A stretch of DNA of 64,000 nt from Acetobacterium bakii (lineage in GTDB: Bacteria > Bacillota > Clostridia > Eubacteriales > Eubacteriaceae), in contig NZ_LGYO01000011.1 of the NCBI RefSeq assembly GCF_001263355.1, positions 111,564 to 175,563 of the forward strand. The letters are read 5' to 3'. Below, in pieces: positions 1 to 8,375 of this stretch; position 1 is the first letter of the stretch, and each line of letters opens with the position of its first letter. The notes under the pieces were generated by a model. The model ran no database searches, was not told where the DNA came from, and worked only from the letters and a program-made list of their open reading frames with translations. The position numbers and the translations under genes were made by a program.

Positions 1-56
1 TTAATGGGTATCTAAAATTAAGTAAGTGTATTAGCTAAAAAAAGAGGAGGAATCAA

Positions 57-389
57 ATGGGGTTTGTAAGGGCAACGGATACGACTGGCTTAAGTGTTGG
101 TAATAAAAAAATGGTTGTGGTGGATGGCAAAGAGATTCTTTTGACCAATATTGATGGTTCATATTATGCAATAGCCAACAGATGTCCCCATATGGGTGGG
201 TCACTGGTTAAAGGTATCCTGGAGGATGGCATTATAACCTGTCCCCGGCACGGTTCAAAATTCGATGTGAAAACAGGCAGGGCTGTGGGAGGTCCAACGA
301 TATTATTTATGAAGTTTAAAGTAAAGGATGACAGAAGTTATCCGGTAAAGCTTGAAGGCAGCGATATATTCATAGACTTAGAGAAATAA
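57..389 (+). CDS. Rieske-type [2Fe-2S] ferredoxin-like protein
   Basis: A 110-residue protein that is essentially one Rieske domain. The two cluster-binding boxes are visible: C43-P-H45 and C62-P-R-H65, the Cys/His pairs that hold a 2Fe-2S cluster in this fold. There is no signal peptide or membrane segment, so it should be a soluble electron carrier, or the ferredoxin component of an oxygenase-like or nitrite-reductase-like system. Which partner it serves cannot be read from the sequence. An AGGAGG site lies eight bases before the ATG. The lipoprotein gene follows after 11 bases, so the two are probably co-transcribed, though no functional link is evident. Confidence 0.85.
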   Translation: MGFVRATDTTGLSVGNKKMVVVDGKEILLTNIDGSYYAIANRCPHMGGSLVKGILEDGIITCPRHGSKFDVKTGRAVGGPTILFMKFKVKDDRSYPVKLEGSDIFIDLEK

Positions 390-400
390 AGGAGAATGTT

Positions 401-973
401 ATGCTAAAACTTAAATCACTGACAATTATTTTGGCAACACTGTTAATTGGGGTTGTAATCTCTGGGTGCGCGGGAACAACGGGTGCAGGCAATCAGGGGA
501 AGATAACCGAGGATACGGTTTTTGAGTTCTATAACAAGGTCCAGCTTGATCAGACAAAGGAACAGGTTGATGCAGCGGTGGGTGTTGCCCCAACAGAAAG
601 TACCCAGCTGGAAAAATTATATTCCTATACAAATGAAGAAACAGGTTTCGGGGTAAGTGTTCTTATTAATGAAACTGGTCAGGTAACCAGTAAAACCCTT
701 ATTTATCCAGCTCGGGGAGATTTAGCGTTTATGACCAGCCAACCGGTTACCCAGGAGCAGTCGGATCAAATAACAAAGGGAATGACATTTGATGAGATTA
801 AAAGCTTGCTGGGCGGAGAAGGAATTGAAGTTAGCAGCACTCAAATTCCTTTTGACGAGAATAAAGTGAGCACTATCCGGATTTGGGTTAACGACGATGG
901 ATCTATGATTCAGGTTGTTTTTGGAACCGACGGTACAGCAACCGGTGCTATTTTTTTTAATGCCCAAGCTTAA
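401..973 (+). CDS. Lipoprotein with two SmpA/BLIP-like repeats
   Basis: A 190-residue secreted lipoprotein. It has a basic N-terminus, a hydrophobic stretch and a lipobox ending V-I-S-G-C23, so it should be anchored to the outer face of the cytoplasmic membrane after signal peptidase II cleavage. The mature part holds two similar ~70-residue modules, each opening with a helix pattern (around residues 45-60 and 122-137) as in small SmpA/OmlA or beta-lactamase-inhibitor-like domains, followed by beta-rich sequence. The module assignment rests on pattern only. Function unknown; no enzyme motif is visible. It ends just before a bidirectional terminator. Confidence 0.7.
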   Translation: MLKLKSLTIILATLLIGVVISGCAGTTGAGNQGKITEDTVFEFYNKVQLDQTKEQVDAAVGVAPTESTQLEKLYSYTNEETGFGVSVLINETGQVTSKTLIYPARGDLAFMTSQPVTQEQSDQITKGMTFDEIKSLLGGEGIEVSSTQIPFDENKVSTIRIWVNDDGSMIQVVFGTDGTATGAIFFNAQA

Positions 974-1011
974 AAATATGGCCTTTTAAAATGATACTAA
1001 ACACTGCTTAT

Positions 1012-1059
1012 AAAAAAATCCTGATGCTCATAGCATGCTATGAGCATCAGGCGCTTTTT
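1012..1059. terminator. Bidirectional intrinsic terminator
   Basis: A perfect 32-base palindrome at 1020-1051 (16-bp stem, arms beginning CCTGATGCTCATAGCA) has an A-run on the left and a T-run on the right. It lies between two convergent genes, the lipoprotein and the GGDEF-EAL gene, and can terminate both. Confidence 0.9.
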
Positions 1060-1067
1060 ATTGGATA

Positions 1068-3419
1068 TCAGTTGCTTATTAGTTTTTCAAATTCACTTGC
1101 GGTCATGGGTTTATGGAAATAATAGCCTTGAATTTCGCCGCACTTAATGTCTTTTAAAAACAAAAACTGTTCTTTGGTTTCAACGCCTTCCGCAATGACT
1201 TTCAATCCTAAAATTTCAGATAAATTGACGATGATTTTGGCAATGATCCCGTTATCTTTTTCAGGGTAATCTTTGATAAACTCTCTGTCGATTTTTAATT
1301 TATCGAATTCAAGCTTTCTAAGGTAACTCAGCGATGAGTAACCAGTTCCAAAATCATCGATGGATATTTTAACACCCAGGTTTTTGATTTTTTTCAATTC
1401 GGTTCTTATGGTATCTAAATTCTCAACCAAAACATTTTCGGTTATTTCTATTTCCAAAAATTCACCGGGTAGCGAGTATTTCATGAGTAATTGCAGAATT
1501 ATTTCTGCCATATTGGTTTTCTTAAACTGTATGGGTGAAATATTTACTCCTACAACAAGGTTTTTATGAGTGGTATCCTGCCATTTTTTATTCTGTTTAA
1601 TGGCTTCTTCCAGCACCCAATTACCAATGGGAATAATTAAATCTGTTTTTTCGGCTACTGGAATAAAAGCTCCCGGTCCCACATTTCCTAATTCAGGATT
1701 ATGCCATCTTAGTAAGGCTTCCATTCCAATTATTTCTCCGGTTTCGGTGATGACCTGGGGCTGATAATTCAAACTCAGCTCATTTTTTTCAAGTGCGCTT
1801 CTAAGATGGGTTTCAAGCTTCAGGTTTTTCAGATAGCGCTCTTTTATTTCTTTAGCATAATAGACATAGGCATTATTACCGGTTTGAACAGAATAATTTT
1901 TGGCAATATTCGCATATTCAATTAAATTGTTGACGTCAACACTATGTTCCTGGAACATTGATATTCCGATTGATACGTTGAGATAAATTTTTTCGTTATT
2001 GATGATAATGGCTTCATTGAGTGAGGCAATGAGCTTATTTGTAAAATGATCAACATCCAGTTTATTGTCAGCCTTGACCCGGGCAATGGCAAATTCATCC
2101 TTGTGAAATTTTGCCAGGAGATCTTCGGCGGCTAAAAACATCTTTATGCGGTGAGCGGTTTCTTTTAGAATGTCAAGTCCATTTTTCATACCTAAATTAT
2201 TATAGAGGTTATTAAAGTTTGTTATTTGTAAGGTTATAATGGCAATATGATCATATTGTTTAATCAGATCTCCCATGGTTTTCTCAAATAGAGATTGATT
2301 GGCAAGTCCGGTATTTTCATCATAATTTTTAATTTTTTTGATCGCTTCTTCACGATCTTTAATGACGGTCAGATCTTCTGTTTTTAAAAATAAAAGAAAC
2401 GCGATGATATAACTGATGATGATTAAAGCAATAACGATAAGAATAGTACCGACAATAATCGCTCTGGTGGTATCGTTGTTTAATAGACCTAAGTTGGTCA
2501 AAGGATAATAATAAATCAAATGCCACTGAAGATTTTCATATAAATCAGCAGGGTGTTGGGTAGTATAATAGTACAAATTGTCATGGTCCTCATAATAACC
2601 GGAAGTATTTGCTTCAATTGTCTGCCAGAAAATGGGTTTATCCACTTTAAACGATAATTCGCTGCCAGTGTCATACATAAAAGAAAAATTCTTGCTCGTT
2701 TGATCACTCAGCAGGTAAAAGCCCTGGTTATTTAATAACAGGGTATGCATATCAAAATTGTTTTTTGAATCATTGGCGATTTGATTCAAAAGATTTTGGG
2801 CCAGGTAATTAAGAACCAGAATTCCGACTTTCTCATTTTTTTCATTATACATGGGGGCAACCAGTCGGATGACTGGTTTGGCAGGGGTTTCGAGGGCAGT
2901 ATTTTCAATATTTAAATCCATTGGCGAAATATAAATATCACCCTGGTTTAAGGTCATTCCCGCGGTAAAATAATATCGATCACCCTTATACTGCAAATTA
3001 TTTTCAGAAACGGTTTGTGAACCACCGCTGTCGTAATTGACGCGCACGGTTTCAAAGCCGCTGTTATTAATAACTCGGAGTTGATCGTAAACGCCATTGT
3101 TCATTGCTATATTTGACAGCATCCGGGCGATGGCGGTGAGATTTTCCTCATTGTCAGGACTAGTATAATAGGACTTTATTTCATTGGAATTTATAATGAC
3201 GTTAATATCGGAGTAAATTCGATTAAAGATTGAGTTGATGTTTGCGCTGACAATTTTAGAGTTTTCCAGCTGTCTGATTTTAATAATTTCCTTTTCAGTG
3301 TTTATGTTAATTTGGATCAGTGTATATGATAAAATTAAAATTATTATTAAGGAAGGTAAAAAAATTCGAATAAAATTAAAAAGTATTTTATGCGTTCGAT
3401 TTTTGATCCATTTAATCAT
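1068..3419 (-). CDS. Membrane GGDEF-EAL c-di-GMP phosphodiesterase
   Basis: A 783-residue sensor protein: membrane segment about 10-33, an extracellular Cache-like domain about 35-320, a second membrane segment about 328-352, then GGDEF and EAL domains. The GGDEF signature is degenerate (H-K-D-E-F), so cyclase activity is unlikely and the domain may be regulatory. The EAL domain keeps its catalytic set: EALLRW, the Asn of NISPIQF, EITEN, DDFGTG, a downstream Lys, AEGVE and QGYYF. It should therefore hydrolyse c-di-GMP in response to an external signal. I chose the inner ATG at 3419, not the one 33 bases upstream, because GGAGGTG lies at the right distance before it. It is divergent from the PAS-GGDEF-HD-GYP gene. 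Confidence 0.9.
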   Translation of the reverse strand: MIKWIKNRTHKILFNFIRIFLPSLIIILILSYTLIQININTEKEIIKIRQLENSKIVSANINSIFNRIYSDINVIINSNEIKSYYTSPDNEENLTAIARMLSNIAMNNGVYDQLRVINNSGFETVRVNYDSGGSQTVSENNLQYKGDRYYFTAGMTLNQGDIYISPMDLNIENTALETPAKPVIRLVAPMYNEKNEKVGILVLNYLAQNLLNQIANDSKNNFDMHTLLLNNQGFYLLSDQTSKNFSFMYDTGSELSFKVDKPIFWQTIEANTSGYYEDHDNLYYYTTQHPADLYENLQWHLIYYYPLTNLGLLNNDTTRAIIVGTILIVIALIIISYIIAFLLFLKTEDLTVIKDREEAIKKIKNYDENTGLANQSLFEKTMGDLIKQYDHIAIITLQITNFNNLYNNLGMKNGLDILKETAHRIKMFLAAEDLLAKFHKDEFAIARVKADNKLDVDHFTNKLIASLNEAIIINNEKIYLNVSIGISMFQEHSVDVNNLIEYANIAKNYSVQTGNNAYVYYAKEIKERYLKNLKLETHLRSALEKNELSLNYQPQVITETGEIIGMEALLRWHNPELGNVGPGAFIPVAEKTDLIIPIGNWVLEEAIKQNKKWQDTTHKNLVVGVNISPIQFKKTNMAEIILQLLMKYSLPGEFLEIEITENVLVENLDTIRTELKKIKNLGVKISIDDFGTGYSSLSYLRKLEFDKLKIDREFIKDYPEKDNGIIAKIIVNLSEILGLKVIAEGVETKEQFLFLKDIKCGEIQGYYFHKPMTASEFEKLISN

Positions 3420-3450
3420 AAAAATCACACCTCCACTAGGCATTTTAATC

Positions 3451-3479
3451 ATTATACTAAATTAATAAGGAACTAGCAA
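3451..3479 (-). promoter_or_regulatory. Sigma-A promoter for the GGDEF-EAL gene
   Basis: On the minus strand TTGCTA, a 17-base spacer and a perfect TATAAT lie 32 bases before the chosen start. Spacing and hexamers fit a housekeeping promoter. Confidence 0.7.
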
Positions 3480-3582
3480 TTAATACTGGCTCATCTGAAA
3501 ATGTTTGGTGGCGGTTAAGGCAGGAGTGGGATTTCCTGAAAGATAAGAATGGATTATAATTATTTTATAGTAGAAAGAGGTT

Positions 3583-3672
3583 ATGGAGATGATAACGAAA
3601 AATACTGGAAAAATTGCAAAAAACAATGATCAATGGCATGGATCGACTAAACCAGAGGTGAAGGATGAATAA
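3583..3672 (+). CDS. Possible 29-residue upstream ORF
   Basis: ATG at 3583 follows AGAAAGAGG and opens a 29-codon frame rich in Lys and Asn. It ends 8 bases inside the next gene, so ribosomes finishing it would be placed at the start of the PAS-GGDEF-HD-GYP gene. A TATAAT at 3555-3560 could be its promoter -10, with only a weak -35. No homology is recognised. It may be a translational-coupling leader or chance. Confidence 0.3.
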   Translation: MEMITKNTGKIAKNNDQWHGSTKPEVKDE

Positions 3673-5284
3673 GATGGACAATCTAGATGGAAAATCCAAA
3701 GTGTGTTTAACTTCAATGAAAGATTTGCGGCATCAGGCGGAAGAGTTGATCACGAAAAAACAAAGCTGGTTAAGCAACGACTTGCTGCCGATAGTGCCCG
3801 AAAACATCGGCCGAATTCTTCACGAATTGGAGGTTCATCAGATTGAATTGGAACTGCAGAATGAGGAGCTTCGCTGCGCCCATCTGGAACTCGATCATGC
3901 TCGAGCCCGGTATTTTGATCTGTATGATCTGGCACCGGTAGGTTACCTTACACTGAGTGAAAACGGATTGATTTTGGAAGCCAACCTCATGACGGCAATT
4001 TTACTGGGTCTTGATCGCAAACTCTTAAAAGGAAATCCCATCCAAGAATTTGTGGCCTTTGAAGATCAGGATATTTATTATTTTTACAGAAAGCATCTTC
4101 TTGAAACCAAAGAGTTTCAGGAGTGCGAGTTACGGATGGCAAAAAAAAATGGCGCATTATTCTGGGTCCACATGATTGCCACGCTTGCCAAGGATGAAGA
4201 AGGCGTTGTAGTCTGTCGGGTTGTGATCAATGAAATTTCCGAACGCAAAAAGGCGGAAAAAGAAATAAGTCACCTAAATTATTACGATTATCTTACCGGA
4301 TTATACAATCGAAGATTTTACGAAGAAAAGTTAGTGGAACTAGATACGAAAAAAAATCTACCCATCACTTTGGTGATGATTGATATTAATGGTCTCAAGC
4401 TGATTAATGATTCTTTTGGACATCTGGTTGGTGATGAACTTTTAAAACTGTCCGGTGCCACAATCGAAAAAGGATGTCGGGAGGGTGATATTGCTGCCAG
4501 ACTGGGGGGTGATGAATTTGTTATTATATTCCCTAAAACCAATGCCATTGAAGCAGAAAAAATTATTGCATCTATCCAAGACTATGCGGCGAAAGAAAAA
4601 ATTGGTTCAATCAATTTGTCAATTTCTTTTGGACAGGGAACGAAGGTTACCGAGGATGAGAGCATTCAAGATATATTTAAAAATGCTGAAGATGATATGT
4701 ATCGGCATAAGCTTTATGAAAGCGGCAGTACCAGAAGCCAGACCATTGGTCTTATTATGACCACGCTTTATGAGAAAAGCCCTCGGGAGATGCAGCATTC
4801 AAAAAGGGTCAGTGAAATTTGCATCGAGATTGCTACCTTGATGAATTTTGATGAGGATGCCATCAATCGAATTGGGATTGCCGGACTCATGCATGATATC
4901 GGGAAAATGGGAATCGATGAAAACATATTGAATAAGCCGGGAAAACTAAACCCTGATGAATGGAAAGAGATGCAAAGACATCCGGAAATTGGATATCGGA
5001 TTTTAAGCTCGGCAAATGAATTTTCGGAAATGGCAAAATATGTGCTTGAGCATCAGGAAAAATGGGACGGTAGCGGTTATCCAAAAGGACTTAAAGGTAA
5101 AACAATATCATTGGAAGCCAGGATTATCAGCGTTGCCGATGCCTACGATGCGATTACCAGTGATCGATCCTACCGAAAAAAAATAAGCGATGCAGATGCT
5201 ATGAGTGAAATTAAAAAAAATGCCGGAACTCAATTTGATCCTGATGTCGTTAGAATTTTTACGGAAAAGAGCACAGTAAAATAA
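3665..5284 (+). CDS. PAS-GGDEF-HD-GYP c-di-GMP turnover protein
   Basis: A 539-residue soluble protein with a PAS domain (about 75-195), GGDEF (about 200-360) and HD-GYP (about 365-535). The cyclase site is intact (RLGGDEF) and is preceded at the usual five-residue distance by R-E-G-D, the RxxD inhibitory site for product feedback. The HD-GYP half has MHDIGK, HPEIGY and HQEKWDGSGYP. The second His of the usual HHE is Gln, which I take as tolerated variation. The protein could both make and break c-di-GMP, with the PAS ligand or partner deciding direction. ATG 3665 follows GAGGTGAAGG; the ATG nine bases later is also possible. Its neighbour downstream is a c-di-GMP riboswitch. Confidence 0.92.
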   Translation: MNKMDNLDGKSKVCLTSMKDLRHQAEELITKKQSWLSNDLLPIVPENIGRILHELEVHQIELELQNEELRCAHLELDHARARYFDLYDLAPVGYLTLSENGLILEANLMTAILLGLDRKLLKGNPIQEFVAFEDQDIYYFYRKHLLETKEFQECELRMAKKNGALFWVHMIATLAKDEEGVVVCRVVINEISERKKAEKEISHLNYYDYLTGLYNRRFYEEKLVELDTKKNLPITLVMIDINGLKLINDSFGHLVGDELLKLSGATIEKGCREGDIAARLGGDEFVIIFPKTNAIEAEKIIASIQDYAAKEKIGSINLSISFGQGTKVTEDESIQDIFKNAEDDMYRHKLYESGSTRSQTIGLIMTTLYEKSPREMQHSKRVSEICIEIATLMNFDEDAINRIGIAGLMHDIGKMGIDENILNKPGKLNPDEWKEMQRHPEIGYRILSSANEFSEMAKYVLEHQEKWDGSGYPKGLKGKTISLEARIISVADAYDAITSDRSYRKKISDADAMSEIKKNAGTQFDPDVVRIFTEKSTVK

Positions 5285-5420
5285 GACCCAACATAAGGTT
5301 CAACAAAGGGCAGGGTAAAGAAACGTAAGAATAAACTGAAACTGTAATTTTATAACGAAACCATGCAAATTATGTTTGAAGAAAAAAGGAACAAATACAG
5401 TAAAATACTACAATAAAAGC

Positions 5421-5463
5421 AATAAGTTCCGTTAAAGAAAGTTTAAAGGAACTTATTCTTTTT
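5421..5463 (+). terminator. Intrinsic terminator with an alternative hairpin
   Basis: AATAAGTTCC (5421-5430) pairs with GGAACTTATT (5448-5457) and a T-run follows. It closes the transcript of the PAS-GGDEF-HD-GYP gene. A competing stem is also possible between TTCCGTTAAA (5427-5436) and the matching arm ending at 5470. Confidence 0.7.
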
Positions 5464-5509
5464 AACGGAATAAACTCCAATGTTTCCATGATTTTAAACG
5501 TTATTTATG

Positions 5510-5538
5510 TTGACAACCTTGGTATTTTAGATTACTAT
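5510..5538 (+). promoter_or_regulatory. Sigma-A promoter of the riboswitch and flagellar operon
   Basis: Perfect -35 TTGACA at 5510-5515, a 17-base spacer and -10 TACTAT at 5533-5538. Transcription should begin near 5545, just before the riboswitch aptamer. The operon thus appears to start from a housekeeping promoter and not a sigma-28 one. Confidence 0.8.
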
Positions 5539-5547
5539 GAAATCAGT

Positions 5548-5632
5548 TGAATAGATGGCATACTTACCGAAAAGTAAGGACGCAAAACTAGAGGGTCTAA
5601 ATAATTTATTATATGACAGCCAGTTGCAAAGT
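5548..5632 (+). promoter_or_regulatory. Cyclic di-GMP-I (GEMM-I) riboswitch aptamer
   Basis: The order of conserved elements is that of GEMM-I: GGCATAC, a short hairpin (CTTAC/GTAAG) capped by a GAAA-containing loop, the near-invariant GGACGCAAA, then GGGTCTAA, a variable AT loop, TATGACAGCC and GTTGC. The GTC/GAC arms of the second hairpin pair as in clostridial members of this class, where I recall GCC/GGT-type arms at that place. The aptamer lies a few bases after a strong promoter and is followed by an intrinsic terminator, so it most likely controls transcription elongation into fliK and the rest of the flagellar operon. Sensing of c-di-GMP is known for the family; the specific output here is inferred. 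Confidence 0.9.
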
Positions 5633-5655
5633 ATGGACATTCCTGATATATTTGA

Positions 5656-5681
5656 TGCAACGCGACAGTCGTTGTTTTTTT
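5656..5681 (+). terminator. Riboswitch expression-platform terminator
   Basis: CAACG (5658-5662) pairs with CGTTG (5670-5674), followed by seven T. The 5' side (TGCAAC, 5656-5661) can instead pair perfectly with GTTGCA at 5623-5628, the 3' edge of the aptamer. That gives mutually exclusive terminator and antiterminator forms and predicts termination when ligand stabilises the aptamer. Confidence 0.8.
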
Positions 5682-5956
5682 ATTGCAAAAATTAAAAAAA
5701 ATAAACCCGAATCATTTTGAATAACATAAAACGAAAAGAATTATCCGTGGTATTCAAAATTATTTACTTTAAAATAATATAGATGATACATTCAATCATC
5801 ATTCCCTGGTATCTTCATTTTAAGCGGCTCAATTTATACCGAGTTAGGGTGATTGTTTATATAAATGATGGAGCAATTGAGTGATTGATGGGCTCCTGTT
5901 TTTTATTATCAGGAACACTGGCACTGCCAGAAAAATTAATGAAAGGAGGTGAAAAA
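5682..5956 (+). other. Long AT-rich leader of the flagellar operon
   Basis: About 275 bases between the riboswitch terminator and fliK. I see no ORF with a ribosome binding site. Apart from the second hairpin at 5870-5904 no known RNA family is recognised. Confidence 0.5.
5870..5904 (+). terminator. Second terminator-like hairpin before fliK
   Basis: GGAGC (5870-5874) can pair with GCTCC (5892-5896), followed by a T-rich run (TGTTTTTTATT). A competing pairing between CTCAATT (5828-5834) and AATTGAG (5875-5881) would break this stem, so the region could act as a further attenuator. The stem is short and the evidence is structural only. Confidence 0.4.
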
Positions 5957-7423
5957 ATGAACGCAGAGTTTCATGCAAAGATGAGTTCAGCGATAAACGG
6001 CATGACTGTAGCAGCCAAACCAAAAGGAAGTTCCGTGGCACTCAATGGCTTAAAAGACGAAGCCGACCGCTTTAAAGACATGCTGAATCGGTCAATAAAG
6101 GATCCGGGTCAACCGGCAAGAGATAAAGCAGCGTTAACCGATCGGCCAATTAAAGAGCTTTCGCCGGATGAACAATTGGCAGTCCAGGAAAAAGAAGAGA
6201 AAACTGAAGACCCACTCATTGATGGGGAATTGACGGCATTGTCCCCGGAAATGGAAAATCCGCCCACGGAGATAAACGAAAATGATTTAAAGAATTTGCT
6301 TCAAAGCAATGCAATGGGATTTGCGATGCTAAGGACAAATTCCGAGGTGAACAGCAGTTTCGATGAAAACGCGGAGGCCGCGCTTGAATCAGCTGGGATC
6401 AACCCGTTGGAAAACAAGCTGGCGGAAACAACAGAGAGTGCACCGCAGATGATTCAAAACCCAGACACCGCACAATCACAACAGATGGACAAAACCCCGG
6501 CAAGTATTCAGGGAAAAAGCTTTAATGAAATTTATTCAGAAGAAAACAATGCCAACCCGGAAAACTTTTTAGAACAAAAAAACGTGAAACCGGCAGATCC
6601 ATCTTCAGCTGAGTTAAGCAACATGGAAGAGAGTGATCAAATTGATCCGCGTGTTGGTTTAGAAATGGGTACATCTGAAAATATCAAAGGATCTGAGCAC
6701 ATAGAAAAAAGCTCGAAAATTAGACCCGATTTAATTGATAGCAAAGAGATCCAAAACCAACTGGAATCGCCATCATCGACGATTCAGGTTGCTGAGCAGG
6801 CATCTTTTGGAAAAACAGATTCAGAACAAGAATCCATAGGTATAGAAGACAGAAATGCGGTATCCTCAAAAGAAATACAGGGGATTCCTTTCGCTAATAT
6901 GGTATCCGGGAAAGCCACAGAAATACAGCCCAATAATCCGGTGGCATTGGCGGGACAGCTTGAACAGGCAATACTGAGCCAGCTTGATAAGAACAAACCC
7001 GTAAAATTTATGATGAGCCTGGAGCCCGGGAATCTGGGTAAAATAGACATCGAATTGAAGTTTGACCAGGGAAAATTAACCATCGATATTACGGCGCTTA
7101 GTAAAGAAACCCAAAATTTATTGTCCACCCAGGTTGATAAATTGATCAAAGGCCTTGCCCTGCAGAATGTTCAAGTGGAAAATGTTCAGTTAAACAGCCA
7201 GAGCCAGGAGCGCATGAATACCGACCCAAAAACCTTGATGATGAATATGGGAATGGATTTTACCCAGGGTCAGAAACAGGAACTTTTGAAGGAAAACATA
7301 ATGAATCAAAACAACCGGGCCCAAAATGGAAGCCTGGAAAATACCGGCGACTTAGTCGGGGATAACCTGGAAGCGGCACCGATCACGATAGACAGAAGCC
7401 GCAGAATAAATTATTTAGTATAA
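5957..7423 (+). CDS. fliK: Flagellar hook-length control protein FliK
   Basis: A 488-residue protein. The N-terminal ~330 residues are hydrophilic, low in order and rich in Glu, Asn and Ser. The C-terminal ~120 residues form the Flg_hook/FliK domain (MMSLEPGNLGKIDIELKF and following), which interacts with FlhB to switch export from hook to filament substrates. The reading frame stays open for 24 codons upstream, but AGGAGGTG six bases before ATG 5957 fixes the start there. It is the first gene after the c-di-GMP riboswitch. flgD follows after 13 bases. Confidence 0.9.
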   Translation: MNAEFHAKMSSAINGMTVAAKPKGSSVALNGLKDEADRFKDMLNRSIKDPGQPARDKAALTDRPIKELSPDEQLAVQEKEEKTEDPLIDGELTALSPEMENPPTEINENDLKNLLQSNAMGFAMLRTNSEVNSSFDENAEAALESAGINPLENKLAETTESAPQMIQNPDTAQSQQMDKTPASIQGKSFNEIYSEENNANPENFLEQKNVKPADPSSAELSNMEESDQIDPRVGLEMGTSENIKGSEHIEKSSKIRPDLIDSKEIQNQLESPSSTIQVAEQASFGKTDSEQESIGIEDRNAVSSKEIQGIPFANMVSGKATEIQPNNPVALAGQLEQAILSQLDKNKPVKFMMSLEPGNLGKIDIELKFDQGKLTIDITALSKETQNLLSTQVDKLIKGLALQNVQVENVQLNSQSQERMNTDPKTLMMNMGMDFTQGQKQELLKENIMNQNNRAQNGSLENTGDLVGDNLEAAPITIDRSRRINYLV

Positions 7424-7436
7424 GAAAGGAAAGACA

Positions 7437-7853
7437 ATGGCAATCGATGGAATTAACAGTTTAACCAGCACGGCAGCAACCAGCACTGCAAAAACCGCAA
7501 GTAACGGGGACTTATCCACAGATGATTTCTTTAAATTAATGGTAGCCCAGCTGCAAAACCAGGACATGAACAATCCCGTTGACAACACCGAATTCATTTC
7601 CCAGATGGCACAATTTTCTATGGTACAGGCACTGTCGGATTTAAGCGATGTTACAAAAACTACCTATGGCGTGAGTTTAATGGGAAAAGAAGTAACCCTT
7701 GCTCAGACAAACGATGATGGAACCATGGATATAATCACCGGGACTGTTGACGGAATTAATCTGTATAACGGCGACACGCAACTCGTGGTGAAGGGAACAA
7801 CCTATCCCCTGAGCAGCGTCATGGAAGTGGGTACTGAAAAAACAACTAAGTAG
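7437..7853 (+). CDS. flgD: Hook-capping protein FlgD
   Basis: A 138-residue scaffold that caps the growing hook so FlgE subunits can assemble. The N-terminal FlgD signature is clear: DDFFKLMVAQLQNQDMNNPV, then the TEFISQMAQFSMVQAL helix. The protein is short compared with enterobacterial FlgD and lacks most of the C-terminal Ig-like part, as is common in Firmicutes. It lies between fliK and the flagellar-operon protein gene, the usual order in this group. Confidence 0.93.
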   Translation: MAIDGINSLTSTAATSTAKTASNGDLSTDDFFKLMVAQLQNQDMNNPVDNTEFISQMAQFSMVQALSDLSDVTKTTYGVSLMGKEVTLAQTNDDGTMDIITGTVDGINLYNGDTQLVVKGTTYPLSSVMEVGTEKTTK

Positions 7854-7890
7854 GGGAAGCTTAAGGATTTATAAAATAAGAGGTGAAATA

Positions 7891-8298
7891 ATGGCAAACC
7901 CGATTAATCGGAATTATTACCAGTTAAATGATGCGATTATCAGACAAACGGAAAGAATTAACAAAACAACCCAGGAACAAAAGACCAGCGTGGCAAAAAC
8001 AGAGAATGGAAGCTTTCAGGAGATCTTTAATCAAGAATTAAAGAACACTGTTACCTTTTCAAAGCATGCCAATGTTAGAAAAGAACAGCGAAACATTGAG
8101 GTCACCCAGAATGATTTGGAAAAATTAGGGAACGCCTGTGATAAGGCCCAGGAAAAAGGAATTGATAACGCACTGATTATGATGGATGATTCAGCCTTTA
8201 TTGTAAATGCAGCGAGTAAACATGTGATTACGGTAATGGATAAAAACGAAATGAAAAATAAACTATTCAATGATATTGATGGTGCCGTATTTTTATAG
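7891..8298 (+). CDS. Flagellar operon protein (TIGR02530 type)
   Basis: A 135-residue soluble protein matching the small flagellar-operon family found between flgD and flgE in Bacilli and Clostridia. Recognisable are the segment around residues 50-75 (FSKHANVRKEQRNIEVT) and the C-terminal IVNAASKHVITVMD stretch. Its biochemical role is not established; the position suggests hook assembly or regulation. A GAGGTGAAATA site precedes the ATG. Confidence 0.8.
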   Translation: MANPINRNYYQLNDAIIRQTERINKTTQEQKTSVAKTENGSFQEIFNQELKNTVTFSKHANVRKEQRNIEVTQNDLEKLGNACDKAQEKGIDNALIMMDDSAFIVNAASKHVITVMDKNEMKNKLFNDIDGAVFL

Positions 8299-8375
8299 TT
8301 GGACCTCGATGAGGAAACTATTAGAGCTTTGAATGAAAGATAAGCTCTTACGAACGGTACAGAAAGGATAAAAAA

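Noticed and set aside
5885..5956. Upstream extension of fliK
   Set aside because: AGGAGGTG directly before ATG 5957 marks the true start; the extension overlaps a terminator-like hairpin.
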